Positions 1 to 6,816 of a DNA stretch of 40,152 bases are shown in pieces. Source of the stretch: Streptomyces sioyaensis (GTDB lineage Bacteria > Actinomycetota > Actinomycetes > Streptomycetales > Streptomycetaceae); the NCBI RefSeq assembly GCF_004122735.1, contig NZ_SDIF01000060.1:1-40152 (forward strand). Reading direction: 5' to 3'. Below the pieces are notes generated by a model, which had not been told where the DNA came from, did not search any database, and was given only the letters and a program-made list of their open reading frames with translations. Positions within the stretch are counted from its first letter, which is position 1. Every line of letters begins with the position of its first letter. A program made the translations under genes and the position numbers.

Positions 1-47
1 GCTGGCGGGTGGGTGCGGCCGTTGCGGCCAAGGGGCCTGTAACGCCG

Positions 48-1133
48 TCACAGGATTACGACGGAGCGCAGGACCGTGCCGTCGCGCATCTTGTCGAAGG
101 CGGACTCCACCTCGTCCAGGGCGATCGTCTCGGTGACGAACCCGTCGAGGTCGAGCCGTCCGCTGAGGTAGCGGTCGATGAGGACCGGGAAGTCCCGGCT
201 GGGCAGACAGTCGCCGTACCAGGAGGACTTCAGCGCGCCACCGCGCGAGAAGAGATCGATCAGCGGCAGCTCGATGCGCATGTCCGGTTCGGGGACGCCG
301 ACCTGGACCAGCGTCCCGGCCAGATCGCGCATGAAGAAGCCCTGGGTGTAGGTCTCGGGGCGGCCCACCGCGTCGATCACCACGTCCGCGCCATGCCCGC
401 CGGTGAGGCCGCGGACCGCCTCGACCGGGTCCGTACCGCGGGAGTTGACGGTGTGCGTGGCGCCGAAGCGGGTGGCGCCGTCCAGCTTGCGGTCGTCGAT
501 GTCGACCGCGATGATCCGGCGCGCCCCGGCGACCGAGGCGCCGGCGATCGCCGCGTTGCCGACCCCGCCGCAGCCGATGACGGCGACGGTGTCCCCGCTG
601 CCCACGGCGCCGGTGTGCACGGCCGCCCCGTATCCCGCCATCACTCCGCAGCCGATGAGTCCGGCGGCTTCCGGGCGGGCATGGGGGTCGACCTTGACCG
701 CCTGTCCGGCGGCGACCAGGGTCTTCTCGGCGAAGGCCCCGATGCCCAGCGCGGGGCTGACCGCCGTGCCGTCCGCCAGGGTCATCGGCTGGGCGGCGTT
801 ACGGGAGTCGAAGCAGTACCAGGGCCGTCCGCGGCGGCAGGAACGGCAGCTGCCGCAGGGCGCCCGCCAGGCGAGGACGACGAAGTCACCGGGCGCGAGA
901 TCGGTGACCCCGGGCCCGACGGCCTCGATCACGCCGGCCGCCTCATGGCCGAGCAGAAACGGGAATTCGTCGTTGATCGCGCCGTCCCGGTAGTGCAGGT
1001 CGGTGTGGCACACCCCGCAGGCCTGGACGGCGACGAGGACCTCTCCCGGGCCGGGGTCCGGCACCAGGATCGTCCGCAGCTCGACCGGTGCGCCTGGTTT
1101 CGCCGCGACGACGGCATGGACTTCGTGTGGCAT
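48..1133 (-). CDS. mscR: S-(hydroxymethyl)mycothiol dehydrogenase (mycothiol-dependent formaldehyde dehydrogenase)
   Basis: This 361-aa zinc-dependent MDR alcohol dehydrogenase should oxidise the adduct of formaldehyde and mycothiol with NAD+, as cytosolic formaldehyde detoxification. Catalytic zinc ligands are visible as Cys39 (CGVCHTD), His63-Glu64 (GHE) and Cys162. The structural zinc lobe is Cys93, Cys96, Cys99 and Cys107, and the NAD loop GCGGVG is at 187-192. Length and the run GALKSSWYGDCLP near the C-terminus match the actinobacterial MscR/AdhE2 type rather than generic alcohol dehydrogenases. The ATG at 1133 follows an AGGGGG ribosome site. It is divergent from a Rieske ferredoxin and its reductase, which suggests that formaldehyde arises from an oxidative demethylation served by those redox partners. 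A different alcohol or aldehyde substrate is the main alternative. Confidence 0.85.
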   Translation of the reverse strand: MPHEVHAVVAAKPGAPVELRTILVPDPGPGEVLVAVQACGVCHTDLHYRDGAINDEFPFLLGHEAAGVIEAVGPGVTDLAPGDFVVLAWRAPCGSCRSCRRGRPWYCFDSRNAAQPMTLADGTAVSPALGIGAFAEKTLVAAGQAVKVDPHARPEAAGLIGCGVMAGYGAAVHTGAVGSGDTVAVIGCGGVGNAAIAGASVAGARRIIAVDIDDRKLDGATRFGATHTVNSRGTDPVEAVRGLTGGHGADVVIDAVGRPETYTQGFFMRDLAGTLVQVGVPEPDMRIELPLIDLFSRGGALKSSWYGDCLPSRDFPVLIDRYLSGRLDLDGFVTETIALDEVESAFDKMRDGTVLRSVVIL

Positions 1134-1149
1134 GCCCTACCCCCTGAGT

Positions 1150-1175
1150 GTTGCGCACTGCACGACTGGTTGCGC
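1150..1175. promoter_or_regulatory. Two GTTGCGC direct repeats in the mscR leader
   Basis: GTTGCGC occurs at 1150-1156 and 1169-1175, 19 bp apart centre to centre, between the predicted mscR -10 box and its start codon. A third copy at 1295-1301 directly follows the -10 box of the divergent ferredoxin promoter. Elements just downstream of both -10 boxes are typical of a shared repressor. No regulator gene is next to them in the window. Confidence 0.4.
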
Positions 1176-1185
1176 GATGAGAGAC

Positions 1186-1215
1186 ATAGTGGGAACGCCG
1201 GATCGACACCGTCAA
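1186..1215 (-). promoter_or_regulatory. Candidate housekeeping promoter for mscR
   Basis: On the minus strand TTGACG (1215-1210) and CACTAT (1191-1186) are separated by 18 nt, which resembles a sigma-70/HrdB promoter. The predicted transcript starts near 1180 and runs through two GTTGCGC repeats before the mscR start at 1133. Confidence 0.45.
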
Positions 1216-1265
1216 GGGGGTGTGGGCGAGCTCTTCACGCCGCGGCCGGCTTTTCCCGGGACCGC

Positions 1266-1301
1266 TTGACGCAGCGGCCCAGCGACTGGATTCTGTTGCG
1301 C
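1266..1301 (+). promoter_or_regulatory. Candidate promoter of the ferredoxin-reductase operon with adjoining repeat
   Basis: TTGACG (1266-1271) and GATTCT (1289-1294) are 17 nt apart. The third GTTGCGC element (1295-1301) abuts the -10 box, a position where a bound protein would block initiation. The first gene of the operon starts at 1351. Confidence 0.45.
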
Positions 1302-1350
1302 ATAGCGCTCCATCGTGCGCACCGCGAAACTCGATGATCCAGGGGGTCCC

Positions 1351-1671
1351 GTGATTCCTGTCTGCCGTCTCGCCGATCTGCCCACCGGCGAATCCGTACG
1401 CATCGACACCGCACCTCCGATCGCCGTCTTCCACGCCGAGGGGCAGCTCTACGCGATCGACGACACCTGCACCCACCAGGACGCCTCCCTCGCGGACGGC
1501 TGGCTGGAGGGCTGTCTGGTCGAATGCCCGCTGCACGCCGCGACCTTCGACCTCCGCACCGGAGCGCCCACCTGCCTGCCCGCCCGCCGGGCGGTGCGCA
1601 CCCACCCCGTGACCGTCGAGGACGGCATGATCTACGTCCAGCACGCCGCCGAGGAGGGCACCGCAGCATGA
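1351..1671 (+). CDS. Rieske [2Fe-2S] ferredoxin (oxygenase electron-transfer subunit)
   Basis: This 106-aa soluble Rieske protein carries electrons from a flavin reductase to a terminal oxygenase. The cluster ligands are visible as C40-T-H42 and C59-P-L-H62, the CxH...CxxH pattern of the small ferredoxins of ring-hydroxylating and demethylating oxygenases. I chose the GTG at 1351 because AGGGGG sits 4 nt upstream and the resulting length fits the family; an in-frame ATG-like start further up at 1315 has no ribosome site. Its stop overlaps the reductase start (ATGA), so the two are translationally coupled. The oxygenase itself is not adjacent and may lie outside the window. Confidence 0.9.
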   Translation: MIPVCRLADLPTGESVRIDTAPPIAVFHAEGQLYAIDDTCTHQDASLADGWLEGCLVECPLHAATFDLRTGAPTCLPARRAVRTHPVTVEDGMIYVQHAAEEGTAA

Positions 1672-2837
1672 AGTCGGTCGCTGTCATCGGAGCCTCGCTG
1701 GCCGGCCTGTACGCCGCCCGGGCCCTGCGCGCCCAGGGGTTCGACGGCCGGCTGGTGATCGTCGGGGACGAGCGCCACCGCCCCTACGACCGCCCACCGC
1801 TGTCCAAGGACTTCCTCACCGGCACCACCGGGCAGGACCAACTGGCCCTGGCAGACGCCGAGGAGATCGCCGAACTCGACGCCGAATGGCTGCTGGGCAC
1901 CGAGGCCACCGGCCTCGACACCGGCGGCCGCACGGTGCTCCTCGACGGCGGCCGGTCCCTGACCACCGACGGTGTGGTCATCGCCACCGGCGCCGCCCCG
2001 CGCCGCCTCCCGGGCCCGGTGCCCGCCGGCGCGCACACCCTGCGCACCCTCGACGACGCGCAGGCGCTGCGCGCGGACCTGACGCGCGGCCCGGTCCGGG
2101 TCGTGGTGATCGGCGGCGGCTTCATCGGCGCCGAAGTCGCCTCGTCCTGCACCGCCCTCGGGCATCACGTCACCGTGGTCGAGGCCGCCCCGCTCCCCCT
2201 CGTCCCCCAACTCGGCGACACGATGGCCGGAATCTGCTCCGCCCTCCATGCGGACCACGGCGTCACCCTGCTCACCGGCACCGGGGTCGCCCGTCTGCAC
2301 AGCGGCGGCGCCGCACACCACGTCACCGGGGTCGAGCTGGCCGACGGCCGGCTGCTCCCCGCCGACGTGGTCGTCACCGGTATCGGCGTCCGGCCCCGCA
2401 CCGCCTGGCTGGCGGGCTCCGGACTGCCGCTCGACGACGGGGTCCGCTGCGACGCGGGAGGGGTCACCCCGCTGCCGCAGGTCGTGGCCGTCGGCGATGT
2501 CGCCAGGGTGGCCGGCACCCGCTCCGAACACTGGACCAGCGCCACCGAACAGGCCGCCACGGCGGTGGAGAACCTCCTGGCCGGCAGCACCGTCGCGACC
2601 CACCGGAACCTGCCGTACTTCTGGTCCGACCAGTACGGCGTCCGCATCCAGTTCGCCGGCCGGCGGCTGCCCGGCGACACCCCGCGCGTACTCGAAGGCT
2701 CCCCCGAAGACCGCAGCTTCCTCGCCTGCTACGAACGCGACGGGCACCCCACCGCGGTACTCGCCCTCAACCGCCCGCGCCCCTTCATGCGGCACCGCCG
2801 TGCACTCGCCCGCGCCGCCGAGCCGGCCATCACCTGA
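1668..2837 (+). CDS. FAD-dependent ferredoxin reductase (NAD(P)/FAD oxidoreductase)
   Basis: This 389-aa protein transfers electrons from NAD(P)H through FAD to the adjoining Rieske ferredoxin. The N-terminal FAD-binding GxSxxG is at 8-13 (GASLAG), the NAD(P)-binding GGGFIG is near 149-154, and the second FAD motif reads VAVGDVA around residue 275. A C-terminal reductase domain follows, with EQAATAVENLLAG. Order and length match the BphA4/rubredoxin-reductase-like family. The ATG overlaps the ferredoxin stop codon by 4 nt. The gene after it is convergent, so the operon in view has two genes. Assignment to the family is firm; the physiological partner oxygenase is unknown. Confidence 0.9.
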   Translation: MKSVAVIGASLAGLYAARALRAQGFDGRLVIVGDERHRPYDRPPLSKDFLTGTTGQDQLALADAEEIAELDAEWLLGTEATGLDTGGRTVLLDGGRSLTTDGVVIATGAAPRRLPGPVPAGAHTLRTLDDAQALRADLTRGPVRVVVIGGGFIGAEVASSCTALGHHVTVVEAAPLPLVPQLGDTMAGICSALHADHGVTLLTGTGVARLHSGGAAHHVTGVELADGRLLPADVVVTGIGVRPRTAWLAGSGLPLDDGVRCDAGGVTPLPQVVAVGDVARVAGTRSEHWTSATEQAATAVENLLAGSTVATHRNLPYFWSDQYGVRIQFAGRRLPGDTPRVLEGSPEDRSFLACYERDGHPTAVLALNRPRPFMRHRRALARAAEPAIT

Positions 2838-2930
2838 CCGGCCCGGGCACCGCCCCGGCGCAACGGGCCCGGCTCTGCGCCGGAGACGGCAAGGGCCGCC
2901 GGCCCATCCGTCGGCCTCACCCCATTCGGC

Positions 2931-3281
2931 TCAGCGGTCCGTAGTGGGGACATGCGCCCGCAGGACGGCCTCCACGGCATCGGTGTCGCCCGGCGTGAGG
3001 AACGGGCGGACGAAACGGCCGAGATCGAGGATCAGCGCGTCCTTCTTCGCGGGCCGCCCCGGGTCCAGGCTCGCCCAGTACCGCGGGTGCGACGTTCCCC
3101 AGATCCGGATCTGCCCGCCGAACACCCCCATCTCCACGCGCCGGAACCCGCGGATGGACGTGTACGGCACGGTCTTCGTCCCCCACGGGAAGTAGTAACC
3201 GCGAATGCGGAGGGCGCCGGAGGTGCACTCGATCCAACGGTCCCGGTAGAGACTGCCGCCCATCCGGTTCATCCGGTTCAT
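2931..3281 (-). CDS. Small PH-domain protein of unknown role
   Basis: This 116-aa basic protein looks like one bacterial pleckstrin-homology (bPH-like) beta-sandwich, with alternating aromatic strands (RIRGYYFPWG, QIRIWGT) and a short C-terminal helix (DAVEAVLRAHV). I see no signal peptide, membrane segment or catalytic motif. The start is ambiguous because three in-frame ATGs lie in a tandem 9-bp repeat (3281, 3272, 3263). I chose the first, which has GAGG 6 nt upstream. A short-chain dehydrogenase remnant lies 8 nt upstream on the same strand, and the family is probably co-transcribed with that dehydrogenase where it is intact. No function can be assigned. Confidence 0.7.
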   Translation of the reverse strand: MNRMNRMGGSLYRDRWIECTSGALRIRGYYFPWGTKTVPYTSIRGFRRVEMGVFGGQIRIWGTSHPRYWASLDPGRPAKKDALILDLGRFVRPFLTPGDTDAVEAVLRAHVPTTDR

Positions 3282-3289
3282 CCGGTGCC

Positions 3290-3436
3290 TCAACTCCCGG
3301 CGCCTTCGCGCGCCTCGATGCGGTAGGTGAACGCGGCACGGCCCGGGTCGCATGCGGTCGCCCCTCCGTCGACGGTCAGCACCGCACCGATGCCCGTGCC
3401 GCCGCCCGGCACGAGGACAACTCGCTCTTCCGCCAT
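3290..3436 (-). pseudogene. Short-chain dehydrogenase with large in-frame internal deletion
   Basis: This 48-codon frame starts at an ATG with GGAAGG about 11 nt upstream. Its first part reads VVLVPGGGTGIG, the N-terminal cofactor motif (TGGGTGIG) of short-chain dehydrogenases. It then jumps straight to GAVLTVDGGATA, the typical C-terminal motif of the same family. About 200 residues including the catalytic Ser-Tyr-Lys are missing. The two ends meet at GGTGCG, which could occur in both motifs, so deletion by short homology is likely. The protein cannot be an active dehydrogenase, although a translated micro-protein is possible. Confidence 0.45.
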
Positions 3437-3561
3437 GGTCGTTCACGCCTTCCGTAGGGGCCGCGCGCTGCTTCGGCGATCATACGGAGGCGCACCGGAC
3501 GGGCGGGGGTTTCCGGCCGCGGGCCGCGGCGGGCTGGGATTTCCGGCCGCGGACCGTGCCC

Positions 3562-4680
3562 TCAGGTGCCTGTGTGGCCGGGTGAGATGGGTGGGGTGGT
3601 GGAGGTGGTGGCTTCCCACTGGCTGAGGATGCCGTCCCAGTCGTGCTGGGCGGCCGTGATGGCGTTGGCGTCCCAGGTGCCCTGGGAGGGCTGCTGGTAG
3701 TGGTGTTGCTGTGGATGCTGCTCGTAGACCCGGTACTCCTGATACTCCTGCTGCTCTGGGTAGTTCTGGTACGGGTGTTGCTTCCAGGGTTCCTGCTCGT
3801 AGTGCTCCCGTGGCGGCTGCGGCGGCCGCTCACGCCAGGCCGGAGGGGGAGTCTCGCTGTGCGGGGAGGGTGGCGGGACGTTGACGAGGCGGCGGTGCCG
3901 GCCGATGCGGTCCGGTGGCGGCGCGGGACGGCTTTCGGCGGACAGCTGTTGTGCGCGGGCCACCAGGATCCGGACATCCAGCCCGAGTTCGGCGGCCAGG
4001 GCGGAGAGGTCAACTCCGGCCTGCCAACTGCTCATCAGGACCGCGTCCAGAGCCGGCGCCCAGGCCGGCTCGTTGGGCTGGGGCCCGACGGGCTGAGGTG
4101 GGGGGACCGGAGCCGGGGCCGGAGCCGGGGCCGGGGCCGGCGGGCCCGTGACCGGCGGACCCGCGGTCGGCGTACTCACGCTGGGCCGGCTCGTGGTGGA
4201 CGGGTCCGCAGGGGGTACGGCGGCCGGCTGCGCGGGGGCCTGCTCGCACGCGGGCTGGGACAGCAGGCTCTTGGCGACCGCGCGGGCGTCGTCCTTGCCC
4301 ACCGTGCGCCGGGCCAGGCGCACTTCGCGCTCGTCCAGGCCGAGCAGGTCCGCCACCACCGCGTCGCTGCCCACCGTCACGGCGAAGGCGGCCAGGGTCC
4401 GCGAACGACGGGCCTCGGCCTCGTCGAGGAGTCCCTGCGTACGGCGGACCTCGTCATCGCTGCTGCAAAACGCCTGTGCGAGGACCGCGTGGCGCTCCCA
4501 CAACTCCCTGGGTTCCATGACTGCGACAACGTCCCGTCGTCCGTATTGGACCGCTTCCCAGCTATAGATCACTGCATAAGGTGATTCGAGAGACAGACGT
4601 CCCTGCCTCCGCTGTGGAAACGGCGGCAGCGGCAAAAATACGTCGTGACCACATGCCGGAAGAATCGTTTCTACGGCCAT
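3562..4680 (-). CDS. Unknown protein with two helix-turn-helix-like modules and a Pro-rich linker
   Basis: I do not recognise a named family for this 372-aa protein. Residues 1-65 form a conserved-looking head (GHDVFLPLPPFP, SPYAVIYSW). Residues about 65-145 are helical and include a helix-turn-helix-like run (DAVVADLLGLDEREVRLARR). A Pro/Ala-rich linker follows at about 155-205. A second helical module (LSALAAELGLDVRILVARAQ) is near 220-250. The tail from about 285 is rich in Tyr, Gln, Glu and Pro (YEQEPW, YPEQQEYQEY). There is no membrane segment. GAGGGG 6 nt before the ATG at 4680 fixes the start. The start codon overlaps that of the divergent gene at 4679. DNA binding is possible but unproved. 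Confidence 0.7.
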   Translation of the reverse strand: MAVETILPACGHDVFLPLPPFPQRRQGRLSLESPYAVIYSWEAVQYGRRDVVAVMEPRELWERHAVLAQAFCSSDDEVRRTQGLLDEAEARRSRTLAAFAVTVGSDAVVADLLGLDEREVRLARRTVGKDDARAVAKSLLSQPACEQAPAQPAAVPPADPSTTSRPSVSTPTAGPPVTGPPAPAPAPAPAPVPPPQPVGPQPNEPAWAPALDAVLMSSWQAGVDLSALAAELGLDVRILVARAQQLSAESRPAPPPDRIGRHRRLVNVPPPSPHSETPPPAWRERPPQPPREHYEQEPWKQHPYQNYPEQQEYQEYRVYEQHPQQHHYQQPSQGTWDANAITAAQHDWDGILSQWEATTSTTPPISPGHTGT

Positions 4681-4996
4681 GAGCGTCCCCTCTTCCGGCA
4701 CCGTCGCAGGTCACGGACAGACGTCCCTCCCCCGCCCCGGCTCCGTCCCGCGATGGCTCACCGCGGAGATCGTCCGACAGACCCCCGTGTACGCAGGGCT
4801 GGCGAAGCTGTGGACGGAGCGTGCGCGCACCGTGCCCGGAGTCGCCGATCCGGAGTGGCAGCGGCTGGTCTCCTATCGCGCGCTGATGGAGGAGACCGAG
4901 ATCGCCCTCACGGCCCTCCGGCCGCACCGCGCGCCCGATGTACTGCCGCCGAGAAAGCCGGTGCCCGCGGCCCGTCCCGCCCGTCTGGAGGCCTGA
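4679..4996 (+). CDS. Small helical hypothetical protein, start codon overlapping the divergent gene
   Basis: This 105-aa protein is of unknown function. Residues 25-80 look like two or three amphipathic helices (WLTAEIVRQTPVY, LAKLWTERA, EWQRLVSYRALMEE) followed by a Pro/Arg-rich tail. There are no Cys residues, membrane segments or motifs that I recognise. The only plausible start is the ATG at 4679, which shares two bases with the ATG of the opposite gene (4680). The nearest purine-rich run, GGAAGA, is 15 nt away, so translation may be leaderless. Codon use is typical of the neighbours, and a strong hairpin follows at 5021. I accept it as a real gene with moderate confidence. Confidence 0.6.
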   Translation: MSVPSSGTVAGHGQTSLPRPGSVPRWLTAEIVRQTPVYAGLAKLWTERARTVPGVADPEWQRLVSYRALMEETEIALTALRPHRAPDVLPPRKPVPAARPARLEA

Positions 4997-5020
4997 AACC
5001 GTCGTCCACCGGCTGCCGGA

Positions 5021-5043
5021 CCGGCGCCCTGAAACGGCGCCGG
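5021..5043 (+). terminator. Hairpin after the small gene at 4679
   Basis: CCGGCGCC (5021-5028) and GGCGCCGG (5036-5043) form a perfect 8-bp stem with a 7-nt loop 25 bp after the stop codon at 4996. There is no T-run, as is common in Streptomyces terminators. Confidence 0.5.
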
Positions 5044-5127
5044 GGCCGGAGTACCGTTGAGTTGTCGAGGAGTTCCCGCTGCCCGGCCACCGCACCGGCA
5101 GCGGCTTTGACCAGCGACGGAACCCGG

Positions 5128-5349
5128 GTGAGCGCGACGGATGAGACGGACTTCAGCCCGATCGGGGTGATCGGGCGGGTGACCGTGTCGATCCCGGCCG
5201 ACGGACCGGGCGAGGTGCTGCTGCCCGTGCGCGGCGGGACCGAGGCCTTCGCCGCCTGGTCACCTGTACCCATCGACCGGCATACCCAGGTCATCGTGGT
5301 GGACCACACCTCGGCGCGCTCGGTGATCGTCGCGCCGTTGCCCGCATGA
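5128..5349 (+). CDS. NfeD-like OB-fold protein paired with flotillin
   Basis: This 73-aa soluble protein looks like the C-terminal OB-fold domain of NfeD: a run of short strands (IGVIGRVTVSIP, GEVLLPVRGG, TQVIVVDHTSA) with conserved Gly residues and no membrane segments. NfeD domains work with flotillins in membrane microdomains, and a flotillin-like gene starts 104 bp downstream on the same strand, which is the main support. The start is taken as the GTG at 5128 (ACGGA 8 nt upstream); a TTG at 5107 is an in-frame alternative. The usual N-terminal protease and membrane parts of long NfeD are absent, as in other short forms. Confidence 0.7.
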   Translation: MSATDETDFSPIGVIGRVTVSIPADGPGEVLLPVRGGTEAFAAWSPVPIDRHTQVIVVDHTSARSVIVAPLPA

Positions 5350-5453
5350 CCTGGCCGGACCGGTGATCATGGCCGGCCGTGAGCCGGCTTTCCCTCCGCG
5401 GCCGTGCCCGCACACCCACGAGCAGCCGGCCGCATCGGACCGGGAGACCCGCA

Positions 5454-6692
5454 ATGTTGTTCTGGCATGTTCCGGCGCCGAACGAGGCGCTGTTGATCTC
5501 CGGCTCGAAGCGCCGGGCCGGGGACGCGCAATTCCGTATCGTCACGGGCCACGGCAGCTGGGTCCTGCCCGTCAAGCAGAAGGCGAGCCTGCTGTCGCTG
5601 TCGCTGCGGGAGGCCGAGATCTCCGAGGACTGCGTCACCCAGCAGGGCATCCGGATCGGGGTCCGGGCGGTCGCCGTCTTCAAGGTCGGGGACGACCCGA
5701 CGTCGATCGCCAATGCGGCGCGCCGGTTCCTGGACGAGCAGGCCACCATGGAGGAGCTGGTGGGCCGGATCTTCGCCGGTCATCTGCGCTCGATCGTGGG
5801 CGGGCTGACCGTCGAGCAGATCATCCGGGAGCGGGACCGCGTCGCCCAGGAGGTCAAGGACGGCAGCCACTCCGAGATGGAAAAGCTCGGCATCGTCGTC
5901 GACGCCCTGCAGATCCAGGAGATCGCCGATACCTCCGGATACATCACCAACCTCGCCGCCCCGCACGCCGCGGCGGTCGCCAGCGCGGCCCGGATCGCGC
6001 AGGCCAAGGCCGACCAGGAGGCCACCCAGCGGGAGCAGCAGGCGGCGGCGCTCAAGGCCGAGTACGAGCGGGACACCGCGATCAAACGGGCCGGGTTCCA
6101 CGCCGAGACCGAGCAGTACAACGCCCGCGCCGCGCAGGCCGGCCCGCTGTCGCAGGCCAGGGCCTCGCAGGAGGTCATCGAGGAGCAGACCGCGCTGGCC
6201 CAGCGGCAGGCCTCGCTCGCCGCGCAGCGGCTGGAGGGCGAGGTGCGCCGCCCGGCGGACGCCGAGGCCTACCGGCTGCGCACCCTGGCGGAGGCACGGC
6301 GGGACCAGGTCCGGTTCGAGGCGGACGCCCGCGCCTACACCGAGCGGGCCGTGACCCAGGCGCGGGCCGACGCGAACACGGCGCTCGCGGCCTCGCTCCG
6401 GGACGGCAACCAGGAGCTGATCGCCGCCAACCGCACCGTCGAGAACCTCCCCGCGCTCGCCCAGGCGGCCGCCGAGGGCATCGCCGGCTCCCGGCTGACC
6501 GTGCTCAACGGCACCGACGGCATGAACGAGATCGTCTCCGGCATCGTCGGCCAGGGGATGGCCATCCTCGACAGCCTCAAGAAGGCGACCGGCACCTCCG
6601 GCACCGTCTCCCCGCTCGCCGACGGTGCGGGATCGCTGCCGCAGAAGGTGACGAAACTGCCGCAGGACGGGACGGGGTCCGGCGCCTCCTGA
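5454..6692 (+). CDS. Flotillin-like SPFH-domain protein
   Basis: This 412-aa protein has an SPFH/band-7 domain at about residues 5-175 and then a long Ala/Glu/Gln/Arg-rich coiled coil at about 180-330 (AKADQEATQREQQAA, EEQTALAQRQASLAAQRLEGE). This is the usual flotillin layout, and such proteins scaffold cytoplasmic membrane microdomains. The C-terminal part (VSGIVGQGMAILDSL) is the oligomerisation end. GGGAG 7 nt before the ATG at 5454 fixes the start; a longer frame upstream lacks a ribosome site. The N-terminus has no strong hydrophobic hairpin, so attachment may be peripheral. It pairs with the NfeD-like gene upstream. The next gene is convergent behind a strong terminator. Confidence 0.9.
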   Translation: MLFWHVPAPNEALLISGSKRRAGDAQFRIVTGHGSWVLPVKQKASLLSLSLREAEISEDCVTQQGIRIGVRAVAVFKVGDDPTSIANAARRFLDEQATMEELVGRIFAGHLRSIVGGLTVEQIIRERDRVAQEVKDGSHSEMEKLGIVVDALQIQEIADTSGYITNLAAPHAAAVASAARIAQAKADQEATQREQQAAALKAEYERDTAIKRAGFHAETEQYNARAAQAGPLSQARASQEVIEEQTALAQRQASLAAQRLEGEVRRPADAEAYRLRTLAEARRDQVRFEADARAYTERAVTQARADANTALAASLRDGNQELIAANRTVENLPALAQAAAEGIAGSRLTVLNGTDGMNEIVSGIVGQGMAILDSLKKATGTSGTVSPLADGAGSLPQKVTKLPQDGTGSGAS

Positions 6693-6731
6693 CCGCACGG
6701 GCCGGCTCCGTCCGGCCTCCGGGGCCGGCGT

Positions 6732-6765
6732 GGCCCGCCGGGCACCCGGAGGTGTCCGGCGGGCC
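6732..6765. terminator. Bidirectional terminator between flotillin and permease genes
   Basis: GGCCCGCCGG (6732-6741) pairs with CCGGCGGGCC (6756-6765). The interior continues with one G-U pair and CACC/GGTG around a CGGA tetraloop, giving about 15 paired positions. It lies between two convergent genes and can serve both strands. Confidence 0.65.
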
Positions 6766-6816
6766 GCGAGGGCCCGGTCACGGCGTGCCGTGCCGCCGGC
6801 GAACGGCCGGCTCGGC

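Noticed and set aside
3510..3552. Direct repeat TTTCCGGCCGCGG at 3510 and 3540
   Set aside because: A 13-bp GC-rich repeat 30 bp apart after a gene end; no symmetry, gene or promoter context that gives it meaning.
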